From: Luteococcus peritonei
GTDB taxonomy: Bacteria > Actinomycetota > Actinomycetes > Propionibacteriales > Propionibacteriaceae
Reading direction: 5' to 3'
Assembly (NCBI RefSeq): GCF_039526385.1
Contig: NZ_BAAAIX010000028.1
Coordinates: forward strand, 1 to 64,000
DNA: 64,000 nt
The notes under the pieces: generated by a model
Database searches by the model: none
Seen by the model: the letters and a program-made list of their open reading frames with translations, nothing else
What the model was told of the DNA's origin: nothing
Translations under genes and position numbers: made by a program
Shown here: in pieces, positions 32,579 through 41,241 of the stretch
Numbering within the stretch: position 1 is the first letter of the stretch
Layout of the letters: every line of letters starts with the position of its first letter

Positions 32579-34330
32579 ATGGCACCCGAGAAGGCCGCCA
32601 ACGAGACGATGATGACCGGCGCGCAGGCGCTGGTCGCCTCCCTGGAGCGCCTCGGGGTGGAGGTGGTCTTCGGCATCCCCGGCGGCGCGATCCTGCCCGC
32701 CTATGATCCGCTCTACGACTCCAAGATCCGCCACGTCCTGGTGCGCCACGAGCAGGGCGCCGGCCATGCTGCCGAGGGCTATGCCACCGCCACCGGCCGC
32801 GTCGGCGTCTGCATCGCCACCTCCGGCCCGGGTGCCACCAACCTGGTCACCCCCATCGCCGACGCCTACATGGACTCCGTGCCGATGGTCGCCATCACCG
32901 GCCAGGTCAACTCGGCCTCGATCGGCACCGACGCCTTCCAGGAGGCCGACATCCGCGGCATCACGATGCCGATCAGCAAGCACAACTTCCTGGTCACCCG
33001 CACCGAGGACATCCCCACCGCGGTCAAGCAGGCCTTCCACATCGCCGAGACCGGCCGCCCCGGCCCCGTCCTGGTGGACATCTCCAAGGACGCGCTCACC
33101 AACAGCGCCCCCTTCGTCTGGCCCTCCGGCATCGACCTGCCCGGCTACAAGCCCACCACCAAGCCGCATGTCCGACAGGTGCGTGAGGCCGCGAAGATGA
33201 TCGCCGAGGCCAAGCGTCCGGTGCTCTACGTCGGCGGTGGTGTCATCAAGGCCCGCGCCGCGGAGGAGCTCGCCCAGCTGGTCGAGGCCACCGGCATCCC
33301 GGTGGTCACCACGTTGATGGCCCGCGGCGCCTTCCCCGACAGCCACGAGCTGCACATGGGCATGCCCGGCATGCACGGCACCGTGGCCGCGGTCGGTGCC
33401 ATCCAGCAGTCCGACCTGCTGATCGCCGTCGGCACCCGCTTCGACGACCGCGTCACCGGCAAGCTGGACAGCTTCGCCCCGCTGGCCAAGGTGATCCACG
33501 CCGACATCGACCCGGCCGAGATCAGCAAGAACCGGGTGGCCGACCTGCCCATCGTCGGCGACGCCCGCGCCTTCCTGCGCGAGCTGAACAGCGCCATCGA
33601 GGGCGTCGAGCTGGCCGACCTCGGCCCCTGGCAGCAGAACCTGGCCTCGCTGAAGCAGCGCTACCCGCTGGGCTGGGAGAGCGAGACCGGCGGCAAGCTG
33701 AGCCCGCAGTACGTCATCAAGCGGATCGGCGAGCTGACCGGCCCGGACGCCATCTACGTCTCCGGCGTTGGCCAGCACCAGATGTGGGCGGCCCACTTCC
33801 TGCCCCACGAGAAGCCCGGCAAGTGGCTCAACTCCGGCGGTGCCGGCACCATGGGCTACTGCGTCCCGGCGGCCATGGGCGCCAAGGCCGGCGCGCCGGA
33901 CACGGTGGTCTGGGGCATCGACGGCGACGGCTGCTTCCAGATGACCAACCAGGAGCTGGTCACCTGCGCGCTCAACGACATCCCGATCAAGATCGCGGTC
34001 ATCAACAACAACGTGCTGGGCATGGTGCGCCAGTGGCAGACGCTGTTCTACGACCAGCGCTACTCCAACACCAACCTCAACTCCGAGCGGATCCCCGACT
34101 TCCCCAAGCTGGCGGAGGCGATGGGCTGCGTCGGCCTGCGCGCCGAGACCCCCGAGGAGGTCGACGAGGTGATCCAGAAGGCGCTGAGCATCAACGACGG
34201 CCCGGTCGTGGTGGAGTTCGTCGTCCACAAGGACGCCATGGTCTGGCCGATGGTGGCCGCCGGCACCAGCAATGACGACATCAAGATCGCCCGTGACATG
34301 GCCCCCGACTGGGAAGAGGAAGTCCTGTGA
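32579..34330 (+). CDS. ilvB: Acetolactate synthase large subunit
   Basis: 583 residues. Thiamine-diphosphate enzyme forming acetolactate from two pyruvates, first common step to Val and Leu. The catalytic Glu58 lies in VRHEQGA; FGIPGGAILP marks the N-domain; the ThDP/Mg motif is GIDGDGCFQMTNQEL. Length fits the family. GAAGGGA ribosome-binding site. It is the first structural gene of ilvBNC behind the attenuator and overlaps ilvN (GTGA). Confidence 0.97.
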   Translation: MAPEKAANETMMTGAQALVASLERLGVEVVFGIPGGAILPAYDPLYDSKIRHVLVRHEQGAGHAAEGYATATGRVGVCIATSGPGATNLVTPIADAYMDSVPMVAITGQVNSASIGTDAFQEADIRGITMPISKHNFLVTRTEDIPTAVKQAFHIAETGRPGPVLVDISKDALTNSAPFVWPSGIDLPGYKPTTKPHVRQVREAAKMIAEAKRPVLYVGGGVIKARAAEELAQLVEATGIPVVTTLMARGAFPDSHELHMGMPGMHGTVAAVGAIQQSDLLIAVGTRFDDRVTGKLDSFAPLAKVIHADIDPAEISKNRVADLPIVGDARAFLRELNSAIEGVELADLGPWQQNLASLKQRYPLGWESETGGKLSPQYVIKRIGELTGPDAIYVSGVGQHQMWAAHFLPHEKPGKWLNSGGAGTMGYCVPAAMGAKAGAPDTVVWGIDGDGCFQMTNQELVTCALNDIPIKIAVINNNVLGMVRQWQTLFYDQRYSNTNLNSERIPDFPKLAEAMGCVGLRAETPEEVDEVIQKALSINDGPVVVEFVVHKDAMVWPMVAAGTSNDDIKIARDMAPDWEEEVL

Positions 34331-34842
34331 GCACCACCACCACCCACACGCTCAGCGTCCTGGTCAACAACGCCCCCGGCGTGCTGACCCGCACCGCGGC
34401 GCTGTTCAGCCGTCGCGGCTTCAACATCGAGTCGCTCGCGGTGGGTCCCACCGAGCGTCCCGAGCTCTCCCGGATGACCCTGGTGGCCCAGGTGGACGAC
34501 CCGATCGTGCTGGAGCAGCTGGTCAAGCAGCTCAACAAGCTCGTCGAGGTGATCAAGGTCGTCGAGCTGGAGCGCAATGCCGTGCAGCGCGAGCTGATCC
34601 TGGTCAAGGTGCGCTCCACCATGGAGAACCGCAGCCAGATCATCGACACCGTCGGTCTGTTCCGTGGGAAGACGGTCGACGTCGGTCCCGAGTCCATTAC
34701 GGTGGAGGCGACCGGCAGCCGGGAGAAGCTCGACGCGATGCTCGAGATGCTCCAGCCCTTCGGCGTGGTCGAGCTGGTGCAGTCGGGCATCGTCGCGCTC
34801 GGGCGTGGCAGCAGGACCATCACCGACAAGAACCGGCCCTAG
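34327..34842 (+). CDS. ilvN: Acetolactate synthase small (regulatory) subunit
   Basis: 171 residues. N-terminal ACT domain begins THTLSVLVNNAPGVLTRTA and binds valine for feedback inhibition; the C-terminal half (LVKVRSTMENRSQIIDTVGL) is the family's second domain. GTG start overlapping the ilvB stop by 4 nt. Confidence 0.96.
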   Translation: MSTTTTHTLSVLVNNAPGVLTRTAALFSRRGFNIESLAVGPTERPELSRMTLVAQVDDPIVLEQLVKQLNKLVEVIKVVELERNAVQRELILVKVRSTMENRSQIIDTVGLFRGKTVDVGPESITVEATGSREKLDAMLEMLQPFGVVELVQSGIVALGRGSRTITDKNRP

Positions 34843-34911
34843 GGCCACCCCGTCTGTCCCGCCACCCCGGCCAGGGGAGCGGGAACGCTACAACCAAGGA
34901 GTTCCATCCAC

Positions 34912-35940
34912 ATGGCAAAGATGTTCTACGACGACGACGCCGACCTCTCGGTCATCCAGGGCCGCACCGTCGCGGTGATCGGCTACGGCTCGCAGGGCCA
35001 CGCCCACGCGCTGAGCCTGCGCGACTCCGGTGTGGACGTGCGCGTCGGCCTGCGCGAGGGCAGCAAGTCCCGCGCCAAGGCCGAGGCCGAGGGCCTGCGC
35101 GTGCTCAGCGTCGCCGACGCCGTGGAGGAGGCCGACCTGATCATGGTGCTGGCCCCCGACCAGGAGCAGCGCAAGCTCTACAAGGAGGAGATCGAGCCCT
35201 CCCTGGTGCCCGGCGACGCGCTCTTCTTCGCCCACGGCTTCAACATCCGCTTCGGCTACATCACCCCGCCCGAGGGCGTCGACGTGTGCATGGTCGCCCC
35301 CAAGGGCCCCGGCCACCTGGTGCGTCGCGAGTACGCCGACGGCCGTGGCGTGCCGGTCATCGTCGCCGTGGAGAAGGACGCCACCGGCAATGCCTGGCCG
35401 CTCGCGCTGAGCTACGCCAAGGCGATCGGCGGCCTGCGCGCCGGCGGCATCCAGACCACCTTCACCGAGGAGACCGAGACCGACCTGTTCGGTGAGCAGG
35501 CCGTGCTCTGCGGCGGCGCCTCGCAGCTGGTGATGTACGGCTTCGAGACCCTGGTCGAGGCCGGCTACCAGCCCGAGGTGGCCTACTTCGAGTGCCTGCA
35601 CGAGCTCAAGCTGATCGTCGACCTGATGATCGAGGGCGGCATCGCCAAGCAGCGCTGGAGCGTCTCCGACACCGCCGAGTACGGCGACTACGTCTCCGGC
35701 CCGCGCGTCATCGACCCGCACGTCAAGGAGAACATGAAGGCGGTGCTGGCCGACATCCAGAACGGCAACTTCGCCAAGCGCTTCATCGATGACCAGGATG
35801 CCGGCGCCCCGGAGTTCAAGGACCTGCGCGCCAAGGGTGAGGCCCACCCGATCGAGGCCACCGGCCGCGAGCTGCGCAAGCTGATGGCCTGGGTGAAGCC
35901 GGCCGACAGCGACTACGTCGAGGGCAGCGCCGAGCGCTGA
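34912..35940 (+). CDS. ilvC: Ketol-acid reductoisomerase
   Basis: 342 residues, class I. N-terminal Rossmann domain with VIGYGSQGHAHALSLRDSG (NADPH-binding) and FFAHGFNIRFGYI; C-terminal knotted helical domain with FGEQAVLCGGASQLV and ECLHELKLIVDLM carrying Mg-binding acids. Converts acetolactate to dihydroxy-isovalerate. AAGGAG (34896-34901) upstream. Last gene of the operon; a 17-bp hairpin follows. Confidence 0.97.
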   Translation: MAKMFYDDDADLSVIQGRTVAVIGYGSQGHAHALSLRDSGVDVRVGLREGSKSRAKAEAEGLRVLSVADAVEEADLIMVLAPDQEQRKLYKEEIEPSLVPGDALFFAHGFNIRFGYITPPEGVDVCMVAPKGPGHLVRREYADGRGVPVIVAVEKDATGNAWPLALSYAKAIGGLRAGGIQTTFTEETETDLFGEQAVLCGGASQLVMYGFETLVEAGYQPEVAYFECLHELKLIVDLMIEGGIAKQRWSVSDTAEYGDYVSGPRVIDPHVKENMKAVLADIQNGNFAKRFIDDQDAGAPEFKDLRAKGEAHPIEATGRELRKLMAWVKPADSDYVEGSAER

Positions 35941-35959
35941 TCCTGTACAGCTGACAGAT

Positions 35960-35999
35960 CGGCCCGGCCCGGTGGGGGAGACCCCGCCGGGCCGGGCCG
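35960..35999 (+). terminator. Terminator after ilvBNC
   Basis: Very GC-rich stem of about 18 bp (from 35960 to 35999) with one G-T pair and a GAGA loop region. Confidence 0.75.
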
Positions 36000-36018
36000 T
36001 CGTCATGCCCTGGCCGCC

Positions 36019-36052
36019 TTGCAGGTGTTGGTTGTTCTAGTCATAATAGAAC
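36019..36052 (+). promoter_or_regulatory. Promoter and palindromic operator of the gntR operon
   Basis: -35 TTGCAG (36019-36024), 17-nt spacer, -10 CATAAT (36042-36047) ending 6 nt before ATG 36054. A 19-bp inverted repeat, GTTCTA-N7-TAGAAC (36034-36052), encloses the -10 box. Bound repressor would cover the promoter, implying autoregulation. Confidence 0.75.
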
Positions 36053-36053
36053 T

Positions 36054-36401
36054 ATGTTGTGGCAGGTGGACCCGGGCTCCTCACAGCCGTTGTTCGAGCA
36101 GCTGGCCGCCCAGGTGCGCCACGGCGTGGCCAGCGGGCAACTGGTCACCGGTGAGCGGCTGCCCAGCGCCAAGGAGTTGGCCGCCAGCCTGGAGGTCAAC
36201 CTGCACACCGTCCTGCGTGCCTACCAGCAGTTGCGCGACGAGGGCCTGATCGAGCTGCGACGTGGCAGGGGAGCGGTGGTCATCGCCGACGACCCCGGTC
36301 TGGTCCAGCTGGAGCACCTGGCCGACCAGCTGCTGCAGCAGGCGCGCCGCCTGGGCCTGAGCATCGAGCAGACCGTCGGCATCCTCGAGAGCCGGAAGTG
36401 A
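36054..36401 (+). CDS. GntR-family (YtrA-type) regulator
   Basis: 115 residues. Winged helix-turn-helix: QPLFEQLAAQVRHGVASGQL, then GERLPSAKELAASLEVNLHTVLRAYQQLRDEGLIELRRGRG. The short C-terminal helix-rich tail is that of the YtrA subfamily, which usually represses a linked membrane-protein or ABC operon. Its own start carries a palindrome overlapping the -10. It is followed directly by a DUF1648 membrane protein and a CPBP protease. Confidence 0.93.
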   Translation: MLWQVDPGSSQPLFEQLAAQVRHGVASGQLVTGERLPSAKELAASLEVNLHTVLRAYQQLRDEGLIELRRGRGAVVIADDPGLVQLEHLADQLLQQARRLGLSIEQTVGILESRK

Positions 36402-36406
36402 TCCCC

Positions 36407-37405
36407 ATGTCGAGTTCCACCACCCCTGTTCGCCCCTCCGTTCCTGCGCGGGCGGTATGGATCCCGCTGCTGGTCAGCCTGGTCTGCGTGCTGGCCGGCC
36501 TCGGCCTGGTCTGGGGCGTGCGTGCCGAGCTGCCCGACCCGGTGGCCCGCCACTGGTCCGCCGATGGCACGCCGGACGGCTTCAGCTCCCTGCGGGTGCA
36601 GCTGGCCGTCGCCACCCTCTTCCCCCTGTTGCTCTCCGGCATCGTGCTCGCCCTGGGGGCGGGCACCCGCCAACTGCGCGCCCTCGGGCCGGTGGCCGCC
36701 GGCCTGGCCGCCTTCGTGTCGGTGGTGCTCTTCGGCAGCACCTGGGCCCAGCGCGGCCAGCAGGCCGCCACCGCCACGGACGTGAACTGGCCGGCCTGGG
36801 CCGGGGCAGGCGCCGGTCTGCTCTGCGGCCTGCTGGTCTGGCTGACCACCCGCGACACGGCCCACCACGTCGCCACCGCCACGCCCGCGGTCGACGCGCC
36901 CCGGATCCGGGTGGCCCCGGGGACCACGTTGGCCTGGACCGGCAGCACCCGGGCGAGCACCGGGGTCTGGGTCTCGGCCGTGCTGGGCCTGCTGCCGATG
37001 CTGGTGATGGGCGCGGTCTTCTGGGCCATGGGCAACCGCTCGATGGGCCTGTTCATGCTCGCCCTGGAGGTGCCGATGGCGCTGCTGCTCAGCGCCCTGC
37101 GCTGCCGGGTCACCATCGACGCGCGCGGCGTGCGGGCCATGGGCCTGGGGCTCGTGCCCTGGGTGCGACTGCCCCTGGAACAGATCGAGGAGGCCACCAT
37201 CGGCACCGCCTCGCCGATGGGCGACTTCGGTGGCTGGGGCTACCGGGGCCGGCTGGACGGCAGCGGTGCCTGGGGACTGGTGACGGCCGAGGGCGAGGCG
37301 CTGGTGCTGGAGCGCGCCGGCAAGGGCCCGCTCTACGTGACCGTCGACCGCGCCCGCGAGGCCGCCGGCGTCGTCAACACCCTGATCTCGCGGAGCGCGC
37401 GATGA
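36407..37405 (+). CDS. DUF1648-type polytopic membrane protein
   Basis: 332 residues. Helices near 13-35, 62-85, 92-112, 128-148 and 185-225. The segment LPDPVARHWSADGTPDGF near residue 40 matches the DUF1648 motif found in proteins linked to YtrA-type regulators. ATG 36407 is chosen: GGAAG lies about 9 nt upstream; a GTG at 36398 would overlap the gntR stop. A soluble PH-like C-terminus follows the last helix. Function unknown; probable target of the GntR repressor. Confidence 0.82.
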   Translation: MSSSTTPVRPSVPARAVWIPLLVSLVCVLAGLGLVWGVRAELPDPVARHWSADGTPDGFSSLRVQLAVATLFPLLLSGIVLALGAGTRQLRALGPVAAGLAAFVSVVLFGSTWAQRGQQAATATDVNWPAWAGAGAGLLCGLLVWLTTRDTAHHVATATPAVDAPRIRVAPGTTLAWTGSTRASTGVWVSAVLGLLPMLVMGAVFWAMGNRSMGLFMLALEVPMALLLSALRCRVTIDARGVRAMGLGLVPWVRLPLEQIEEATIGTASPMGDFGGWGYRGRLDGSGAWGLVTAEGEALVLERAGKGPLYVTVDRAREAAGVVNTLISRSAR

Positions 37406-38349
37406 GCGCCGCGGCCACGGACCTGGCCCAGGGGCGCCCGGAACACGGCGTGGAGGGTGGACGGGTCGATCGCCGGGCGGTCGCCGTCTTCCTGGCCGTC
37501 GCCTTCGGACTGGCCTGGGCCGGTGAGCTGGTGCTGGCCCTCACCGGAGGCCTGCAGCAGAAGGCTGCTGCCATCGCCCTGCCCGTCATCATGTTCACCC
37601 CGATGGTGGCGAGCCTGGTGGCCTGCCGGATGCGGCGCCGCCCCTGGGCGCGGAGCGTGGGCCTGGGTCGGGAGTCCTTCAGTGATGCTGCCGCCCGACG
37701 GATCCTCGGCTTCGGGCTGGCCAGCATCCTGCTGCTCCTGCTCGCCAGCGGCCTGGTGGTCACACTGGCCGACCTGGCCGGCTGGCTGCCGCTGGATGCC
37801 GGTCTGCCGGGCCTGGGCCCGGTGATGGACCAGCTGCCGCGCGAGGACCGTCCGCCGGCCTGGGTGCTGCTGGCGCTGCAGCTGGCCAGCATTCCGGTGG
37901 CCGCCTTCACGATCAACGGCCTGTTCGCCCTGGGGGAGGAGGTCGGCTGGCGGGGATGGCTGCTGGACGCTCTGATGCCGTTGGGCCGCAGCCGCGCGGT
38001 GCTGCTGGTGGGCGCCATCTGGGGGCTGTGGCACGCCCCATTGATCGCGATGGGCTACGAGTACTCCCACCAGGTCCCCTTCCTGGCCGGCGTGCTCCTG
38101 TTCACCTGCTTCTGCACTGCGCTGGGGGTCCTGATGGCCTGGTTGCGGCTGCGCACCGGGTCGGTGCTCACCGCGGCGGTGGGTCACGGGGCGCTGAATG
38201 CCTCGGCCGGCCTGCCGGCGCTCTTCGTGGCGCCCGGTGAGCTGCGCTGGGCCTGGGGCACCATCGTCGGCGTGCCGGGGGTGCTCGTCGTGGGAGGGCT
38301 GGCCGTGCTGCTGCTCACCCGGGCCCGCTGGTCGGTGCCGCAGGGCTGA
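37402..38349 (+). CDS. CPBP-family intramembrane protease
   Basis: 315 residues, several membrane helices. The CAAX/CPBP signature EEVGWRGWLLDAL and the later histidines WGLWHAPL and GHGALNAS make a plausible active site. Such proteins act in bacteriocin immunity, prenyl-type processing or signalling. ATGA overlap with the DUF1648 gene, so one operon. Confidence 0.88.
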   Translation: MSAAATDLAQGRPEHGVEGGRVDRRAVAVFLAVAFGLAWAGELVLALTGGLQQKAAAIALPVIMFTPMVASLVACRMRRRPWARSVGLGRESFSDAAARRILGFGLASILLLLLASGLVVTLADLAGWLPLDAGLPGLGPVMDQLPREDRPPAWVLLALQLASIPVAAFTINGLFALGEEVGWRGWLLDALMPLGRSRAVLLVGAIWGLWHAPLIAMGYEYSHQVPFLAGVLLFTCFCTALGVLMAWLRLRTGSVLTAAVGHGALNASAGLPALFVAPGELRWAWGTIVGVPGVLVVGGLAVLLLTRARWSVPQG

Positions 38350-38353
38350 AGGG

Positions 38354-38944
38354 TCAGGCGGCCGCGCGTCGGGTGGCGATCACCATGGAGACGTCGGCGG
38401 CCACGCTCACCTCGGTGGAGGTGAAGCGCGCATCGCTCAGCCAGTCCTGGCGCACCGGGTCCGCGGCGGCCATCGGGGTGCAGGACCACTCGGTGGAGCG
38501 GCCGGCCTTGGTGTCGGGCAGGAAGTCGTCCACCACCACCATGCCGCCGTCGGCCACCAGCTCCCAGGCCAGGTCCAGGCCCACGGTCTCGGCCACGCCA
38601 CGGTCGAAGTAGAGCAGGGAGAAGGGGGCGTGGCGCCGCAGCACCTCGCAACCGCCCACCAGCACGTCGATCTCGGCCCCCGCCAGGGCCTGCGCGGCCC
38701 GTTCTGCCTGCTGCGGGTCCTGCTCCACGCAGACCACCCGGGTGCTCGCGGGAGCACCGCTGCGCAGCCAGGCCACCCCGGCCCCGGAGCCGGTGCCGAT
38801 CTCCGCCACGATCCCACGACGGGAGGCCGCCAGAGTGGCCAGCAGCCGCCCCGACTCGTGCCGGGTGGTCTGCTGCCAACCACTGCTCAGCGAGGTCCGC
38901 AAAGCCCTGCTGACAAGCTCGGGAACCTGGTCGGGGGTGCTCAT
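38354..38944 (-). CDS. Class I SAM-dependent (O-)methyltransferase
   Basis: 196 residues. IVAEIGTGSGAGVAWL is the SAM-binding motif I, VVCVEQDPQQAERA motif II, FSLLYFDRGVAE and GMVVVDDFLPDT later strands. The arrangement resembles the Rv1220c/catechol O-methyltransferase group. Substrate unknown. AAGACT on the minus strand ends 6 nt before ATG 38944, suggesting a leaderless message. Convergent with the CPBP gene, with only 4 nt between stops. Confidence 0.85.
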   Translation of the reverse strand: MSTPDQVPELVSRALRTSLSSGWQQTTRHESGRLLATLAASRRGIVAEIGTGSGAGVAWLRSGAPASTRVVCVEQDPQQAERAAQALAGAEIDVLVGGCEVLRRHAPFSLLYFDRGVAETVGLDLAWELVADGGMVVVDDFLPDTKAGRSTEWSCTPMAAADPVRQDWLSDARFTSTEVSVAADVSMVIATRRAAA

Positions 38945-39072
38945 TGCGCCAGTCTTGCAGGCGGCGGGTCAGGCCCCCTGCCGAGGTCACCAGTTGAGAC
39001 CTCCAGCCCGGCTCGACATTTCCTGGCCGCCTGACCCGAGCGGTGGGATGATCAGAGGCGAAAGGTGGCTCG

Positions 39073-39579
39073 ATGACTGGATTCCTGCTGGTGGGCGCGC
39101 TCGGCATCGTGCTGCTGGTGCTCTCACTGCTGCTCGGTGACCTGCTCGACGGCCTCCACCTCGGGGTGCTGGACAGCGAGTTCTTCTCCACCGCCGCCCT
39201 GGCCGGCTTCATCGGGGCCTTCGGTTTCACGGGAGCGCTGTTGCTGGACCTGCTGCACAGCCAGCCCATCGCCATCGGCGGAGGCCTGGCGGCCGGCCTG
39301 GCCATCGGTGCGCTGGTCGGCTGGGCCACCGGCCGGCTCAAGAACCAGGGCGAGGGCGGCGTCCCCTCCACCTCCTCGCTGCGAGGTGCGCAGGGCGTGG
39401 TGATCTCCGCCGTTCCTGCCGCCGGCTACGGCGAGGTGCGCATCCATGCCGGGGGACATCCGCTCAAGATCAATGCCCGCTGCGAGCAGCCGCTCGGCGA
39501 GGGAACCAGGGTCTGGGTCAGCGACGTCCTATCCGCGACGGCCGTCGAGGTCCGGCCCGTCGAGGCCCTCGAGGCCTGA
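39073..39579 (+). CDS. NfeD-like membrane protein with OB-fold
   Basis: 168 residues. Three membrane helices (about 3-22, 38-60, 64-85) and a cytosolic OB-like domain (about 98-160) with GAQGVVISAVPAAGYGEVRI. NfeD proteins partner with SPFH/flotillin proteins, and the flotillin gene begins 40 nt downstream. GAAAGGTGG upstream acts as ribosome-binding site. Confidence 0.85.
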   Translation: MTGFLLVGALGIVLLVLSLLLGDLLDGLHLGVLDSEFFSTAALAGFIGAFGFTGALLLDLLHSQPIAIGGGLAAGLAIGALVGWATGRLKNQGEGGVPSTSSLRGAQGVVISAVPAAGYGEVRIHAGGHPLKINARCEQPLGEGTRVWVSDVLSATAVEVRPVEALEA

Positions 39580-39618
39580 ACCACACGACCCACCAGACCA
39601 CACGAGGAACGGAAGAAC

Positions 39619-41127
39619 ATGTTCGGAATCTCCATCGCAGCCCTGGCCACCGTCGGCCTGGTGGTGCTGCTGGTCCTGCTCGGCCTGCTGGTGGCCAGCC
39701 GCTACAAGGTGGCCGGCCCCAACGAGGCCTACATCGTCACCGGTCGCAAGGGCAAGCAGGTGCGCAACCTGGAGACCGGCGTCGTCTCCACCGACCTGTC
39801 CGGCCAGAAGGTGGTGATGGGCGGCGGCGTCTTCGTGATCCCCTTCGTGCAGCGCCTGGGCGTGCTCGACCTGTCCAGCCGTCGCATCCCGGTGCAGATC
39901 CGCGGTGCCGTCTCCGGCCAGGGCATCAAGCTGAACCTGGACGGCGTCGCCATCGTCAAGGTGGGCGGCAACGAGGACTCTATCCGCGCCGCCGCGCAGC
40001 GCTTCATGACCCAGCAGGAGGAGGTGGAGACCTTCACCCAGGAGACCCTCGCCGGTGCCCTGCGCTCCATCGTCGGCTCGCTGAGCGTCGAGCAGATCAT
40101 CCGCGACCGGGCCGCCTTCGCCCAGCGCGTGGCCGACGAGTCCGAGACCTCGCTCACCGGCCAGGGCCTGGTGCTGGACACCTTCCAGATCCAGGACATC
40201 ACCGACGACGGCACCTACCTGACCGACCTGGGCCGCCCCGAGGCCGCCAAGGTGCAGCGGATGGCCGCGGTCGCCGAGGCCGCCGCCCGCCAGGAGGCCG
40301 AGCAGGCCCGGCTGGCCGCCGAGCAGCAGGTGGCGATCGCCAACCGCGAGCTGGCCCTGAAGCAGGCCGAGATCCAGGCCGAGACCGATGCCGCCCGCGC
40401 GCAGGCCGCCGCCGCCGGTCCGCTGGCCCAGGCCGACCGTGACCAGGCCATCCTCACCGAGCAGGAGAAGGTGGCCGTGCGCCAGGCGGCCCTGAAGGAT
40501 CGCCAGCTGGACACCGAGGTGCGCAAGCCCGCCGACGCCGACCGTTACCGTCGCGAGACCGAGGCCGAGGCGAACAAGAACTCCGCCCTCTTCCAGGCCG
40601 CGGCCGCCAAGGCCCAGGCCATCGCCACCGCGGAGGCCGAGGCGGAGAAGGCGCGCCTGATGGGTGTCGGCGACAAGTCCCGCCGTACCGCGCTGGCCGA
40701 GGCGGAGGCCATCGAGGGTGCCAAGAAGGGTGAGGCGGAGAAGGCCCGACGCATCGCCGAGGCCGAGGCCGTCCGCGCCGAGGGCGAGGCCCGCGCGGCT
40801 GCCATCCTGGCCACCGGCCAGGCCGAGGCCGAGGCGATGGACAAGAAGGCCGAGGCCTATGCCCGCTACGGCGAGGCCGCCGTGCTGCAGATGCTGGTCG
40901 AGGTGCTGCCGCAGGTGGCCCGCGAGGTGGCCTCCCCGATGGCCGGGATCGACAAGCTGACGGTGATCTCCACCGATGGTGCGGGCGCCGTGCCGAAGCA
41001 GGTCACCAACAACATCGTGCAGACCATGCAGCTGATCAAGGACACCACCGGTGTGGACCTGTCCGACATGATCAGCCGCCGCACCGAGGACCAGCTCCCC
41101 GGTCAGCAGGACCATGCCCGGGCCTGA
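39619..41127 (+). CDS. Flotillin-like SPFH/band 7 protein
   Basis: 502 residues. One N-terminal membrane helix (about 4-27), an SPFH domain (about 30-200; GGGVFVIPFVQRLGVLDLSS, TFTQETLAGALRSIVGSLSV), then a long Glu-Ala-rich coiled coil (about 215-410; EAEAEKARLM and similar) and a C-terminal region. Flotillins organise membrane microdomains and scaffolds. Paired with the NfeD-like gene upstream. Isolated pair; a 16-bp terminator follows. Confidence 0.93.
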   Translation: MFGISIAALATVGLVVLLVLLGLLVASRYKVAGPNEAYIVTGRKGKQVRNLETGVVSTDLSGQKVVMGGGVFVIPFVQRLGVLDLSSRRIPVQIRGAVSGQGIKLNLDGVAIVKVGGNEDSIRAAAQRFMTQQEEVETFTQETLAGALRSIVGSLSVEQIIRDRAAFAQRVADESETSLTGQGLVLDTFQIQDITDDGTYLTDLGRPEAAKVQRMAAVAEAAARQEAEQARLAAEQQVAIANRELALKQAEIQAETDAARAQAAAAGPLAQADRDQAILTEQEKVAVRQAALKDRQLDTEVRKPADADRYRRETEAEANKNSALFQAAAAKAQAIATAEAEAEKARLMGVGDKSRRTALAEAEAIEGAKKGEAEKARRIAEAEAVRAEGEARAAAILATGQAEAEAMDKKAEAYARYGEAAVLQMLVEVLPQVAREVASPMAGIDKLTVISTDGAGAVPKQVTNNIVQTMQLIKDTTGVDLSDMISRRTEDQLPGQQDHARA

Positions 41128-41166
41128 GTCCGACCGGGCCTGACCGTCCGGCCGCACGAGCCATCT

Positions 41167-41202
41167 CGCGCGGGCCGCCTCCCATCGGAGGCGGCCCGCG
41201 CG
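41167..41202 (+). terminator. 16-bp perfect terminator hairpin
   Basis: 41167-41182 pairs perfectly with 41187-41202 around CATC. Ends the NfeD/flotillin unit. Confidence 0.8.
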
Positions 41203-41229
41203 TCGTCTGCGGGTCCGCTCCCCGGGTCC

Positions 41230-41235
41230 TAGGCT
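41230..41235 (+). promoter_or_regulatory. -10 box TAGGCT, leaderless start
   Basis: TAGGCT ends 6 nt before GTG 41242. Confidence 0.6.
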
Positions 41236-41241
41236 GGCGGC

